64,000 bases of DNA from CAWBRT01 sp963832785 (GCA_963832785.1 CAWHVF010000006.1:1-64000); one strand, 5' to 3'. Counted from the first letter of the stretch, positions 43,999-53,965 are shown. The notes: a model not told the origin generated them from the letters alone. Program-made: numbers and translations.

Positions 43999-44724
43999 CT
44001 AAGCCCCTGAAGAGGGGGCTCTTTGGTGCTCTGCGGCATAGCCGAGGGCCGCCGCCAATTCCTGTGGTGAATCGATCAGCACGTCGGGAGGGTCGGCCTT
44101 GAGGCCATCTGGTGAAAAGCCGTAGGTTACACCGACCGACCACATCCCCGCATTGCGCGCCGTGAGCACGTCGTTTTGCGAGTCGCCGATCATTACGGCC
44201 TCGGCGGGCAGGCTGCCGGTCTCGCGCAGCAGCGTCAGGGCGCCGAGCGGGTCTGGCTTCTTGGTTTCGAAGCTGTTGCCGCCGTAGACGCGCACAAAAA
44301 GCTCGCTCATTCCCAAGCCGTTGACAATGCTCTCGGAAGGGCGCACCGGCTTGTTGGTCAGCACCGCCATCTGCAGGCGGCCGTTGCCGGCGGCGCGGAT
44401 GGTCCGCAGGGCGTCAATTACACCAGGATAAGCGTGGGTGTTGTCGAGGGCATGCTCGCGGTAGAACTTAACGAATACGTCATAGGCTTGGCGGACGAAG
44501 TTTTCGTCCTGCGGGTCGCCCAGCGCGCGCCGCACCAGCATATTGGCGCCATCGCCGATGTAGCCGGCAACGATCTTGACCGGAAGTTCCGGACGGCCGT
44601 ACTGGCGCAGCATGTGGTTTATGGCGTTGGCCAGGTCTACCTTGCTGTCTACCAGGGTACCGTCCAGGTCGAATACCAGCAGTTTGATCTGCCGAGTTGG
44701 TATCGCTTTGTGCTTGCGAATCAT
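43999..44724 (-). CDS. gph: HAD-family phosphoglycolate phosphatase
   Basis: The protein has 241 residues. Motif I LLVFDLDGTLVDS (about 15-27) with nucleophile and acid Asp, motif II VLTNKP, motif III Lys in KKPDPLGAL, motif IV VMIGDSQNDVLTARNAG. The cap domain is helical (C1 type), with GYIGDGANMLVRRALG typical of Gph. It removes 2-phosphoglycolate formed in DNA repair. Starts ATG 44724. Monocistronic. Confidence 0.85.
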   Translation of the reverse strand: MIRKHKAIPTRQIKLLVFDLDGTLVDSKVDLANAINHMLRQYGRPELPVKIVAGYIGDGANMLVRRALGDPQDENFVRQAYDVFVKFYREHALDNTHAYPGVIDALRTIRAAGNGRLQMAVLTNKPVRPSESIVNGLGMSELFVRVYGGNSFETKKPDPLGALTLLRETGSLPAEAVMIGDSQNDVLTARNAGMWSVGVTYGFSPDGLKADPPDVLIDSPQELAAALGYAAEHQRAPSSGA

Positions 44725-44897
44725 CTATCCCAGTATAGGGTATACGCCCTCCGGCAAGCCTGACGCCGGGCTTGCTGGCGGTTTGGAATGCGGGCGTTTA
44801 CCCGGTGACATAGGATGTGGCGCCGGCCCTCGCCGGCGGCGGTCGCGTAAATGGGCAAGTGATGGTTTAGGTCGATCCTGTGCAATAGAGGAAGCGA

Positions 44898-47106
44898 ATG
44901 GCAACGACCAAAGCTGAAGTGCCGGCGATTACCAACCAAGAGAAAACCTACGAAGGGCTGAGTTCCGCCCGGCTGGTCGAGATGTACCGGCTCATGTACC
45001 TCTCGCGCCGGCTTGACGACCGGGAAATCCTGCTCAAGCGCCAGCAGAAAATTTTCTTTCAGATTTCCGGCGCCGGCCATGAAGCTTTGCTGGTGGCCGC
45101 GGCCTTTGCCTTGAAGCCGCGCTACGACTGGTTTTATCCCTACTATCGCGACCGCGCCCTGTGTCTGGCCCTGGGCATGACGCCGCTGGAGCAACTGCTG
45201 GGCGCGGTGGGCGCCGACGACGATCCCAACTCCGGCGGACGCCAGATGCCCTCTCACTGGGGCGATCCCAAGCTGAACATCGTCACCGGCTCTTCGCCCA
45301 CCGGCACGCAATTTCTCCAGGCGGTGGGCTGCGCCGAGGCCGGACGCTACTTCAATCGCCATCCCGAGGCGGCGCAAACCGGCCAGACGCCCGGCGACTA
45401 TCGCCAATTCAAGCAGGTGCGGCATCAACCCGACGAGGTGGTCTACGTCTCCAGCGGGGAAGGGGCCACTTCCGAAGGCGAGTTCTGGGAGGCCATGAAC
45501 GCCGCCGCCAACCTGCGCCTGCCCATGCTCTTCCTTATAGAAGACAACGAGTACGCCATCTCCGTTCCGGTCGAGGTGCAGACGGCCGGCGGCAACATCA
45601 GCCGGCTGGTGGCCGGTTTCCCGAACTTCCATTTCGAAGAGTGCGACGGCTGCGATCCGCTGGCCAGCTATGCCGCCCTGCGCCGGGCGGTCGACATATA
45701 TCCGTGCCGGCCACGGTCCGGCCTTCGTACACGGCCACGTTACCCGGCCGTATTCGCACTCGCTTTCCGACGACGAGAAGCTCTACCGGCCGGAGAGCGA
45801 GCGCCTTCGGCAGTCGGCGCGCGATCCGATTCCCGCCTTCCAGCTTTTCCTGATGCGCGAGCGCATACTCGACGAGCAATCGCTCGGCGAGCTGGAGAGC
45901 GCCGTGGACGCCGAGGTGCAAGAGGCCGCCGAGCAGGCCTTGCGGGCCGCCATCCCGGCCAAGGACAGCTACACGAAGTTCATCTATTCGCCGGACCTCG
46001 ATGCAACTTCGGCCGCGTTCGAAGCCCAGCCCCGTTTCGAAATGGCGCAGGAAGGCTTGTCGCGGGCCCCGGCCGAGAAGACCATGGCCGAGCTCATAAA
46101 CCTTTGCCTGAGCGACGAAATGAAGCGCGATCCCCGGATCGTAGTCTTCGGCGAAGACGTGGCCGACTGCTCGCGCGAGCACTACCTGGCGGAAAAACTG
46201 GTGAAAGGCAAAGGCGGCGTCTTCAAGCTTACCGCCGGGCTTGCAATGCAGCTACGGCACCGAGCGGGTCTTCAACTCGCCGCTGGCCGAAGCCAGCATC
46301 GTTGGCCGGGCCATCGGAATGGCCACGCGCGGCCTCAAGCCGGTGGTCGAAATCCAGTTCTTCGACTACATCTGGCCGGCCATGAACCAGCTTCGCAACG
46401 AGCTGCCGCTCGATCCGCTGGCGCTCCAACGGCGGCTTCTCCTGCCCGCTGGTGGTGCGGGTGGCCATCGGTGGATACCTCACCGGAGGCTCCATCTATC
46501 ACTCGCAAAGCGGCGAGAGCATCTTTACCCACACCCCCGGCATGAGGGTCGTTTTTCCTTCAAACGCTCTGGATGCCGCCGGCCTGCTGCGCACTGCCAT
46601 CCGTTGCGACGACCCGGTGATGTTCCTGGAACATAAGCGGCTCTACCGCGAATCCTTTGGCCGCGTCCGTCTATCCCGGCCCCGATTACATGATTCCGTT
46701 CGGCAAAGCCCGGATAGCCAGGGAAGGCAGCGACCTCACGGTGATCACCTACGGCGCCACCCTGCCACGCTCGCTGCAGGCGGCGCAGGAGCTGGAGCGC
46801 CAGCACGGAGCCAAGGCGGAGGTCATCGACCTGCGCACCTTGTCTCCCTACGACTGGGAGGCCATAGCGGCTTCGGTGGGCAAGACCAGCCGCGCCCTGG
46901 TCGTCTACGAGGACATGCTGAGCTGGGGATATGGAGCTGAGATCGCCGCCCGCATCGCCGACGAGCTGTTCGACCAGCTCGATGCTCCGGTGCGGCGGCT
47001 AGCCGCCAAAGATAGCTTCGTTGCCTACCAGCCGGAGCTGGAGAACGTAATCCTGCCGCAGACGGCAGATATCCTGCAGGCGATGCTGGAGCTGGCGCGC
47101 TACTGA
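44898..47106 (+). CDS. Fused 2-oxoacid dehydrogenase E1 (alpha-beta), frameshifted four times
   Basis: The alpha part covers RQQKIFFQISGAGHEALLVAAAFAL and the thiamine-diphosphate site VVYVSSGEGATSEGEFWEAMNAA with LIEDNEYAIS. The beta part starts about nt 46075 (AEKTMAELINLCLSDEM, IVVFGEDVAD) with EIQFFDYIWPAMNQ, VRVAIGGYLTGGSIYHSQSGES, THTPGMRVVFPSNALDA and the C-terminal domain ending at TGA 47106. Breaks near 45707, 46238, 46425 and 46672 are each repaired by removing one base. Corrected, it is about 735 residues: a single-chain branched-chain 2-oxoacid or pyruvate dehydrogenase E1. GAGGAAGCG lies before ATG 44898. E2 and E3 are not adjacent. Confidence 0.8.
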
Positions 47107-47109
47107 CGT

Positions 47110-47550
47110 CTAGCGCAAGGCCGCCCGCCGGCGTTCGTTGCGATCTCCGCCAAACATCCAATCCGCGGCGATTGGGCCGGCGCCAAGCAGCAACAGGACC
47201 AGGGAGATTACCGCCAGCACCATGGGAAACTCGAATCCGGCCTTGCCCGGCCCCGCCCCCGTCAGTCCATTCGGCAGATGCACCTTGAAGATGGCCACCA
47301 GCATGTCAATCAGGATGACTAGGCTCGCCAGCCGCGTCAGCAGGCCAACTACCACGAGAAGGCCGCCGCCGAGCTCGGCCGCCACCGAAGCGTAGGCGAG
47401 CCAGCCGGGCATGCCGAGCGACTGCACAAACTGCACATGATGTGAAACGCCATGGTGAATCTTCGCCCAGCCGTGCGCGATCATCACGCTGCCTATCGCC
47501 AACCTGAGCAGAAGCATGGCTGTTGCGTAAGCTACGTTTCGCTGCTGCAA
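47110..47550 (-). CDS. DoxX-family membrane protein
   Basis: The 146-residue protein has four helices. LLRLAIGSVMIAHGWAKI, then SLGMPGWLAYASVAAELGGGLLVVVGLLTRLASLVIL and the last helix VLAVISLVLLLLGAG match DoxX/DoxD-like proteins, linked in some organisms to quinone-dependent thiosulfate oxidation or to oxidative stress complexes. Convergent with the E1 gene, 3 bp between stops. Function in this genome unknown. Confidence 0.8.
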   Translation of the reverse strand: MQQRNVAYATAMLLLRLAIGSVMIAHGWAKIHHGVSHHVQFVQSLGMPGWLAYASVAAELGGGLLVVVGLLTRLASLVILIDMLVAIFKVHLPNGLTGAGPGKAGFEFPMVLAVISLVLLLLGAGPIAADWMFGGDRNERRRAALR

Positions 47551-47757
47551 TTATCGCCTCCGCTTCCTGTCGGATGCCGGCTCTTCCTCCCTGCCGTCCG
47601 GCACCGTCGAGCGTCGCCCAATTCTAATGCCGCAACGGCCATTTGAGCGAGAAACCGCCACGTCTGGACAAAGTGGGCTGTTTACCCGCATCAGGCAACT
47701 AATCCATGCAATCGGCGGCAATCCGAAACCTGCAATCTTCGATCGGAACTGGGGTTC

Positions 47758-47928
47758 CTACCCCATGGCCAGTTCGTCGGCGGACTCCAGCGGAGTTCCG
47801 CAGCGGCGGCAGATTACGGCCGAGCAGTCGCCGCAAACCAGCGGGTCTTCTACCTTGCAGGAGCAGGTTGGGCAATAGAACAGGTTGGCCTTTTCGGGCG
47901 GCGAGGGGCGTTCCGCGTCTTGAGCCAT
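47758..47928 (-). CDS. Small double zinc-ribbon protein (56 aa)
   Basis: Minus strand ATG 47928 to TAG 47758: MAQDAERPSPPEKANLFYCP, then TCSCKVEDPLVCGDCSAV and ICRRCGTPLESADELAMG. Seven cysteines in CPTCSC, CGDC and CRRC patterns form one or two treble-clef zinc sites. The stop is directly downstream. No clear ribosome site. The sequence seems familiar from acidobacterial genomes, but I cannot name a family; nucleic-acid or protein binding is inference. Confidence 0.6.
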   Translation of the reverse strand: MAQDAERPSPPEKANLFYCPTCSCKVEDPLVCGDCSAVICRRCGTPLESADELAMG

Positions 47929-47996
47929 AACGTGGATGACTATAGCATTAAAGAATTGCGGGTTGTCGATTCCAGATTGCGGGTGAGAACACAGCT

Positions 47997-48734
47997 ATGT
48001 CCGGCGAGCAAGACGAGAAGCTACGGCAGGAATTCAACGAGTGGGCAGTGGCGGGACGGGGCCCCGAGATGGAGCGCCATCATCTCAGCATCGCCGAGCA
48101 GGCCATTCGCCGCATGGCATTGCGTGCTGGCGAGCGCGTGCTGGACCTGGGCTGCGGCACCGGCTGGGCGTCCAGGCTGATGGCCCGCCTGGTGGCGGAA
48201 GGGCCTCCGAGCTTCGGGCAGGTGGTCGGGCTGGATATCTCCGACGAGATGATCGCGCGGGCCCGCGAAGCTTCCCGCGATTTCGATAACCTGCTGTTCG
48301 TCTGGGGCTCGGCCGGGCAGATCCCCTGGGGGGAAAACTACTTCGACAAGGTGCTCTCCATCGAGGCCTTTTACTATTATCCCGACCAGGACGAGGTGCT
48401 GGGCGAGCTGTTTCGGGTCATGGCCCCCAAAGGAAAGCTGTTTATTCTCATCAATCTTTACCGCGACAATCCCTATTCGCTGCGCTGGGCAGGGAAGCTC
48501 AAGGTGCCGGTCCACATTCGCTCCGGAGAGGAATACGCGGCCATACTCCGGAGTCACGCCTTTGAGGAGGTGGAAATCGATCACGTTCCGGAGGAGGCGC
48601 CCACGCCGGACGACTACAAAAGCGACCTCTTCACCGCCCAGGAGATGCGCGAGATGAGGCGCATCGGCGCCCTGCTGCTTACCGCGCGCAAGCCGAACCT
48701 GCGCACCCCGCCGCTAGCCGCGCCACGGTACTGA
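47997..48734 (+). CDS. Class I SAM-dependent methyltransferase
   Basis: The protein has 245 residues. SAM motif I RVLDLGCGTGWASRLMA (about 47-63), VVGLDISDEMIARARE (motif II acidic residue), WGSAGQIPWGENYFDKVLSIEAFYYYP (IV), and ELFRVMAPKGKLFILINLY (V). It belongs to the UbiE/Methyltransf_11 group; a quinone or small-molecule target is possible, given the nuoB neighbour, but not shown. ATG 47997 lies divergent from the zinc-ribbon gene. Confidence 0.8.
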   Translation: MSGEQDEKLRQEFNEWAVAGRGPEMERHHLSIAEQAIRRMALRAGERVLDLGCGTGWASRLMARLVAEGPPSFGQVVGLDISDEMIARAREASRDFDNLLFVWGSAGQIPWGENYFDKVLSIEAFYYYPDQDEVLGELFRVMAPKGKLFILINLYRDNPYSLRWAGKLKVPVHIRSGEEYAAILRSHAFEEVEIDHVPEEAPTPDDYKSDLFTAQEMREMRRIGALLLTARKPNLRTPPLAAPRY

Positions 48735-48941
48735 GTAGCGGAAAAGCCGCCTGTCCGCCGGTCGAGAAGGGCGAAAACACGTTGTGACGCATGTCACAGC
48801 GACATGGTCAACCGGTGGGCGAAACTAGCATTGATCTCCCAGATTCGCGGATCGGGACTCCAGAGAGAAGTCGAGCGGCAAAGCCGGGCGGCGCTCTTGC
48901 GGCTACCGGCTCCGCCAAGGTTAAAGGGGTCAGAGGCTGGC

Positions 48942-49499
<558 letters not shown>

Positions 49500-49542
49500 T
49501 CGTTTCACGTTCACGAAAGAACGTGCCCCACATCCTCGGTTT

Positions 49543-49710
49543 GGTGTATCCCGGCGCTCGAAGCCAGCGTCATCCTGACCGAAGCGAGCCGGTAGGCAAG
49601 CGGAGTGGAGGGATCTCGTGTTTGTCATGGCAGAAAGCGACGCAAGGTTCCTCGACTCGCGGCGCCAGCGCCGCTCGCTCGGAATGGCGTTCATTTTTTG
49701 GGATACAGCA
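49543..49710. repeat. MITE-like dispersed repeat, copy 2
   Basis: Left end ggtgtatcccgg and right end ttttttgggatacagca are inverted; inner arms agcgtcatcctgaccg and ctcggaatggcgtt are inverted as well. Core cggagtggagggatct and gttcctcgactcgcgg match copy 1 at 19105-19249. About 168 bp. Confidence 0.65.
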
Positions 49711-49730
49711 TCTCTGAAACGAGCAGGTGC

Positions 49731-49761
49731 CCCACATCTGCCTTCAGTTGGCAGATGTGGG
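49731..49761. terminator. Perfect 12-bp hairpin between convergent genes
   Basis: cccacatctgcc and ggcagatgtggg pair fully around ttcagtt. It lies between nuoB and the oppositely oriented HD-GYP gene, where a bidirectional terminator is expected; only a weak T stretch (tcttt) follows on the plus strand. Confidence 0.5.
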
Positions 49762-49832
49762 TCTTTGTCCACGCACAAAAAGATTTTGCCTTCCCTTCAA
49801 CTTTCACCAACGTGAAACGTGAAACGGCTGTA

Positions 49833-51116
49833 TCAATGAACCATGTCGAAGTGGGTGCGTCCCTGGTTGAGGCGGTGGTTGAGCAGGGCCGCGATCTGGT
49901 CGATATCGGAAGGGAAGAGGTTGCATGTCAGGCCATCGCGCAGGAAGCGCGGGCGCACCGGGCTGGCGTCAGCCGCCGGCGGCGCGATGGCGGCCACGGC
50001 GTCGCGGCGAACCTGCAGGATAAGCGCGTGCACCGGCTCGGGATCGAGCTTGGAAGGCGTCAGGTTGACGATGGTGGTCAGGGATTCGCCCACCGACATG
50101 GCCCGCCGGTAGGGACGGTCGGTGGTCATGGCATCGAAGGTATCGGCCAGGGCGATGATCTTCACCTCGGGACGCATCTCGCCGAGCGGCAGCCCGTCGG
50201 GATAGCCGGTGCCGTCGGCGCGCTCATGGTGGGAGCGCACAACCTCCGGAATGCCCGACCAGGGGAACTCGACTTCCTTGACGATCTCGTAGCCCAGCAC
50301 GGTATGGTCGGCGATCTGGCGGAATTCGGCCGCATCCAGCGCATCCGGCTTGCCGAACAGGTGGCGATCCACCGCCACCTTGCCGATGTCGTGCAAATAA
50401 CCGGCGGCGCGTACCCCGGCTATGTCGTTCTCGTTCATCTCCAGGGCCTGAGCGATGCCTGCCGAGTAGGCGCCCACGCACAGCGAATGGCCGTGGATAT
50501 TGACGTCCTTCATGTCGATGGCAGCGGCCAGCACCTCGAGGGTGGAGTCGTAGAAAGAGTGAACGCTGCTCAGCAGCTTCAGATTGTCGCGAATCCGCGC
50601 CGCCAGCGTTTCGGAAAGATGATTGTTATGTACCGCCAGGGCGCAGTAGTGCGTTACCAGTTCCAGCGAGCGCATCTCCTCGGCGGAGTACTCCGCCTGT
50701 TCCACCGGCCCGCCCAGGCCGAATAGCCCGACCAGCTTGCGCCCCATGCGCAACGGTATGACCCACTCCAGCAGCGAAGGATTGAAGTTGCCGTCGATGG
50801 AAAACAACTGGGCCCGCTTCTCGGCGTCCAGGCGCAGGGGAGTGCGCAGCCGGCCGAGGGCGTAGCCGTGCCGCGGCAGCAGCGGAATCACTACGTCCTG
50901 GGAGAAATTGGCGAATCCGGTGGAGGCCAGCGAGACCAGCATCAGGGGCTTGTCGTTGAACTCGAAGAGAACGGCGGCACGGCTGCGCACCAAATCCATT
51001 GCCATGCCGAGGATGCGGCGAGCCACTTCACGGAAATCCAAACTCGAAGTCAGTGCCGGCCCCAGATCGCTAATCACCTGGAGCGCGCGCTGCAATCGCT
51101 GCGATTCATCGCTCAT
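49833..51116 (-). CDS. GAF-HD-GYP signalling protein (c-di-GMP phosphodiesterase type)
   Basis: The protein has 427 residues. The N-terminal region to about residue 175 looks like a GAF sensor; the HD domain has AAGYLHDIGKVAV, and the GYP part reads HHERADGTGYPDGL, followed by IIALADTFDAMTTDRPYR. All metal ligands and the HHExxDGxGYP motif are present, so it should hydrolyse cyclic di-GMP. It ends with a short non-conserved tail. Cytosolic. Alone on its strand. Confidence 0.85.
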   Translation of the reverse strand: MSDESQRLQRALQVISDLGPALTSSLDFREVARRILGMAMDLVRSRAAVLFEFNDKPLMLVSLASTGFANFSQDVVIPLLPRHGYALGRLRTPLRLDAEKRAQLFSIDGNFNPSLLEWVIPLRMGRKLVGLFGLGGPVEQAEYSAEEMRSLELVTHYCALAVHNNHLSETLAARIRDNLKLLSSVHSFYDSTLEVLAAAIDMKDVNIHGHSLCVGAYSAGIAQALEMNENDIAGVRAAGYLHDIGKVAVDRHLFGKPDALDAAEFRQIADHTVLGYEIVKEVEFPWSGIPEVVRSHHERADGTGYPDGLPLGEMRPEVKIIALADTFDAMTTDRPYRRAMSVGESLTTIVNLTPSKLDPEPVHALILQVRRDAVAAIAPPAADASPVRPRFLRDGLTCNLFPSDIDQIAALLNHRLNQGRTHFDMVH

Positions 51117-51226
51117 TTGATTGGCCCAATGCAGAGTAGCTCCTGCAGCACTAGCATGGGCAACTGCTTACGCATGCCTTTTAGGTAACGATTTAGGTTC
51201 TTTTTAGGGCGATTTACCCACGAATC

Positions 51227-51943
51227 TCAGAAAACCCGGCACAGCTCGCTGAAACTTTCCAGCTCCAGCAGCCGCCCGGGCTTGTCCGGCCGGGCCAGCG
51301 GCTCGTTCTCCAGTATCCAGGTGTCGGCGTGCGGCACGAAGACCGCCCGCAACCCGGCTTCCAGGGCGGGATTGATGTCGGACTTGGGGCTGTTGCCGAC
51401 CATCCAGGTGGCATCGCGCCGCAGCCCGTATTTTTCGACGATGCCGTGGTAGGTGGACGAATCTTTTTCGGCAACGATTTCGACGGCCGTGAAATAGCGC
51501 TTCAGTCCCGAGCGCTCGATCTTGCCGAGCTGTTCCACGATGTTGCCCTTGGTCATCAGCATCAGGCGATGGCGCGGCTGCAGGTAGCCGAGGGTGGGCT
51601 CCACCTCGGCGATCAGCTCCAGCGGCTGCTCGGCGATGGCGTGGGCAAAGCCGCAGATGGTGTCGTGCAGGCCGGGAGTGAGCGGCTCCACCGAGAGCCT
51701 TTCGAAGGTCCCCACCAGCGCCTGCATGAAGCTGTGCAGCCCATAGCCGTGGGTGACGATGTTCTCCCGTTCGACTTCATTCAGAACCCGGCGCACTTCC
51801 GCCGGGGTGAACTCGCGATGCTTGAGGAAAGAGATGAAATTGGCAATGGCGCGCTCGAAGTAGACGTTGTTCTCCCACAGGGTATCGTCCGCGTCGATCA
51901 GCAACGTTTGCGGAGCCTTCTTGGGATCCTGCTGCAACTGCAT
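51227..51943 (-). CDS. HAD-superfamily hydrolase
   Basis: The protein has 238 residues. Motif I TLLIDADDTLWENN (nucleophile Asp), motif II MLMTKG, motif III Lys in EKDSSTYHGIV (late), motif IV WMVGNSPKSDINPALEAG. DADDTLW is typical of a distinct branch annotated as HAD phosphatase of unknown substrate. Helical C1 cap. The start lies 20 bp downstream of mqnD's stop on the same strand, so it may be cotranscribed with it. Confidence 0.75.
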   Translation of the reverse strand: MQLQQDPKKAPQTLLIDADDTLWENNVYFERAIANFISFLKHREFTPAEVRRVLNEVERENIVTHGYGLHSFMQALVGTFERLSVEPLTPGLHDTICGFAHAIAEQPLELIAEVEPTLGYLQPRHRLMLMTKGNIVEQLGKIERSGLKRYFTAVEIVAEKDSSTYHGIVEKYGLRRDATWMVGNSPKSDINPALEAGLRAVFVPHADTWILENEPLARPDKPGRLLELESFSELCRVF

Positions 51944-51963
51944 CTTGCGCCGATGTCCTCGAA

Positions 51964-52830
51964 CTAGACTGCCACCTCGCCAGCCCAGTCCAGCTTTGCC
52001 GGGCAGGGAATGATGCCGTGCTCATGGCCCATGGCCAGCAGCCGGGCGACGGCGGCGCGCCCGTCTTCGCCATAGTCGAGGGTGCGCTCGTTGACGTACA
52101 TGCCCACGAACTTGTCGGCCGTCTGGTTATCCAGGCCGCGGGCAAACTGCAGGGCGTATTCCAGCGCCTGCTCGCGATGGCCCAGGGCGTACTGAATGCT
52201 GTCGCGCAGGGCCTTGCAGGCGGCCGCCATCAGCTCCGGCCCCAGATCGCGCTTGACGGCGTTGCCGCCCAGCGGCAAGGGAAGTCCGGTCAGCTCGTGC
52301 CACCACCTGCCCATGTCGAGCACGCGATTCAGCCCGCTGTCGGCGTAGGTCAACTGCCCTTCGTGGATGATCAGCCCGGCCTCGAAGTTGCCGGCCAGCA
52401 CCTGCGGAATGATCTGATCGAAAGGCACAACCTGGCTCTCGGCCTCGGGAGCAAACAGCTTCAGCAGCAGGTACGCTGTCGTCAGGGTGCCGGGAATGGC
52501 GATGCGGACCCGCTTCACATCCTCCGGCCGCAAGGGCTTGGTGGCGACGATCATGGGGCCGTAGCCCTCACCCAAGCTGCCACCGCTGGGCATCAGCGCG
52601 TAGCGCTCCTGAACGTAAGGATAGGCGTGAAAGGAAATGGCGGTGACGTCGTAAAAGGCTTCGTCGATAGCCTTGCGGTTCAGGGTTTCGATGTCGCACA
52701 GGGTATGGGTGAACTTGAGCCCGGAGACGCGCACCTTGTTCGTGGCCAGTCCGTAGAACATGAAGGCGTCATCCGAATCCGGGCTGTGCGCGATCTTGAT
52801 TTCTCGTGTTTGGCCAGAGACAGATGTCAT
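51964..52830 (-). CDS. mqnD: 1,4-dihydroxy-6-naphthoate synthase
   Basis: The 288-residue periplasmic-binding-protein-like fold has IAHSPDSDDAFMFYGLA, CDIETLNRKAIDEAFYDVTAISFHAYPYV, LMPSGGSLGEGYGPMIVA, GLIIHEGQLTYADSGL and WWHELTGLPLPLGGNAV, the order seen in MqnD. It converts cyclic dehypoxanthine futalosine to 1,4-dihydroxy-6-naphthoate in the futalosine menaquinone pathway. The catalytic His is expected in IIHEGQ. AAGGA lies 4 nt before ATG 52830. mqnC is at 58.7 kb in the same window. Confidence 0.85.
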   Translation of the reverse strand: MTSVSGQTREIKIAHSPDSDDAFMFYGLATNKVRVSGLKFTHTLCDIETLNRKAIDEAFYDVTAISFHAYPYVQERYALMPSGGSLGEGYGPMIVATKPLRPEDVKRVRIAIPGTLTTAYLLLKLFAPEAESQVVPFDQIIPQVLAGNFEAGLIIHEGQLTYADSGLNRVLDMGRWWHELTGLPLPLGGNAVKRDLGPELMAAACKALRDSIQYALGHREQALEYALQFARGLDNQTADKFVGMYVNERTLDYGEDGRAAVARLLAMGHEHGIIPCPAKLDWAGEVAV

Positions 52831-53021
52831 AAGTCCTTATCCAAGTGCCGCCTAACCGGCGGCGAAAACCCGGGCGCGCTGTCGTTGCGGCTCGTTCAGC
52901 CGTGCCCTCGGGCCAAGGAACCGGTTCCATCTCCCGTCCCAGACCAGGCTCGGGGCTCTGCATAAATCCATATAGTTTGCGCCTGCAATCCTGGCGTAGA
53001 TGAAAACCGCTGGAGGGTGGC

Positions 53022-53240
53022 TTACCTGCGCTGCGCCTGCCCGGAGGTGAGCTGTTGGCCTTGCCCGGGGCCGCCACCCGCGTTTTCCGAAGGCGGCGGG
53101 GCAGTGCCGGAGCCGGCGCTTTCAGCCATTGCCGCCGTGGAGGCCGACATATGCCTCCGCACCCGGCAATAGATAGCCACCACGACTCCCACGACCACAA
53201 TAGTCGACAACACCAACACCACGTACAGGAGCTTGATCAC
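53022..53240 (-). CDS. Single-pass membrane protein (72 aa)
   Basis: One helix IKLLYVVLVLSTIVVVGVVVAIYC at residues 2-25, then a Ser/Gly/Pro/Gln-rich hydrophilic tail (residues 30-72). GTG 53240 start, no strong ribosome site. Such tails occur in small acidobacterial envelope proteins; no family recognised. Confidence 0.5.
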   Translation of the reverse strand: MIKLLYVVLVLSTIVVVGVVVAIYCRVRRHMSASTAAMAESAGSGTAPPPSENAGGGPGQGQQLTSGQAQRR

Positions 53241-53422
53241 AGGAATCTAGCATACAGCATTTCAGATTTTCGATTTTGGATTTTTGATTTCAGAAGCACC
53301 GCAGTAAAGACGAACCACAGAGTGCACAGAGGTGCACGGAGAATCGATGCCCGCCCTCGCTCTGTGCAACTCTGTGTACTCGGTGGTTTGAGTCTTAGGC
53401 CGCGACAGTCAAAAATCGAAAA

Positions 53423-53941
53423 TCAAAATTGGTTTTGCTCGCAGCGGCGCTTCAACGCCTGGTTCATGGCGTTGAAGCCTTGCGACAGCTGCGGCGAAAG
53501 CTTGTTCCACACCAAGCCGACCAGCACCCCGCGAAACTGCTCGGATTGGATCAGGCGGGTGTGCGACTGATCCAGAGCGTCCAGCTCGAATTCGTGCTCG
53601 CCGCTGAAGATTTCCGGGAAAAGCAACGCTTCCCGCCACGCCAGCTTGCGGCCGGGATCGACGGCCACGATTCGCGGATGAACCCTGATCGTGTGCCCGC
53701 CCAACTTGATGGCAATGGTGATTTCCTGGCCTGGCGCCAGGGTGCCGGCGGCGGAGGTGAGAAACGGGTTCCAGGATTTGTAGTCGTTGAGGCCGGTGAG
53801 CACGTCCCATACCCGGTTGGCGGGCGCGTCGATGGTGACGATGGTGAACAGCGAGCGCACCTGGTGGTAGGGGCTGCGCCAGAAAGCGTATCCGGCCAGC
53901 GCCAGCAGGGCGATCAGAATTAAAACCAGACGTGTGCGCAT
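53423..53941 (-). CDS. SRPBCC-family (START-like) protein, membrane-anchored
   Basis: The 172-residue protein has an N-terminal helix (RLVLILIALLALAGYAF) and then a SRPBCC domain: IDAPANRVWDVLTGLNDYKSWNPFLTSA, GGHTIRVHPRIVAVDPGRKLAWREALLF and the C-terminal helix LVGLVWNKLSPQLSQGFNAMNQALKRRCEQ. Ligand or enzymatic role unknown. ATG 53941 follows GGGAG about 8 nt upstream. The cyclase-like gene lies 25 bp upstream on the same strand. Confidence 0.7.
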   Translation of the reverse strand: MRTRLVLILIALLALAGYAFWRSPYHQVRSLFTIVTIDAPANRVWDVLTGLNDYKSWNPFLTSAAGTLAPGQEITIAIKLGGHTIRVHPRIVAVDPGRKLAWREALLFPEIFSGEHEFELDALDQSHTRLIQSEQFRGVLVGLVWNKLSPQLSQGFNAMNQALKRRCEQNQF

Positions 53942-53965
53942 ATGGCCCGCTCCCATTGCCGAATA

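Larger units (their letters stand above)
49501..49826. repeat. 326-bp segment with near-perfect terminal inverted repeats
   Basis: Left end cgtttcacgttcacg (49501-49515) and right end cgtgaaacgtgaaacg (49811-49826) are inverted copies differing by one missing T. Inside lie MITE-like copy 2 and a perfect hairpin. It fills the whole gap between nuoB and the HD-GYP gene. Confidence 0.55.

Noticed and set aside
44898..47106. Programmed ribosomal frameshifting in the E1 gene
   Set aside because: Four shifts without slippery heptamers or stimulatory hairpins, and similar single-base insertions in unrelated genes, fit sequence error better.
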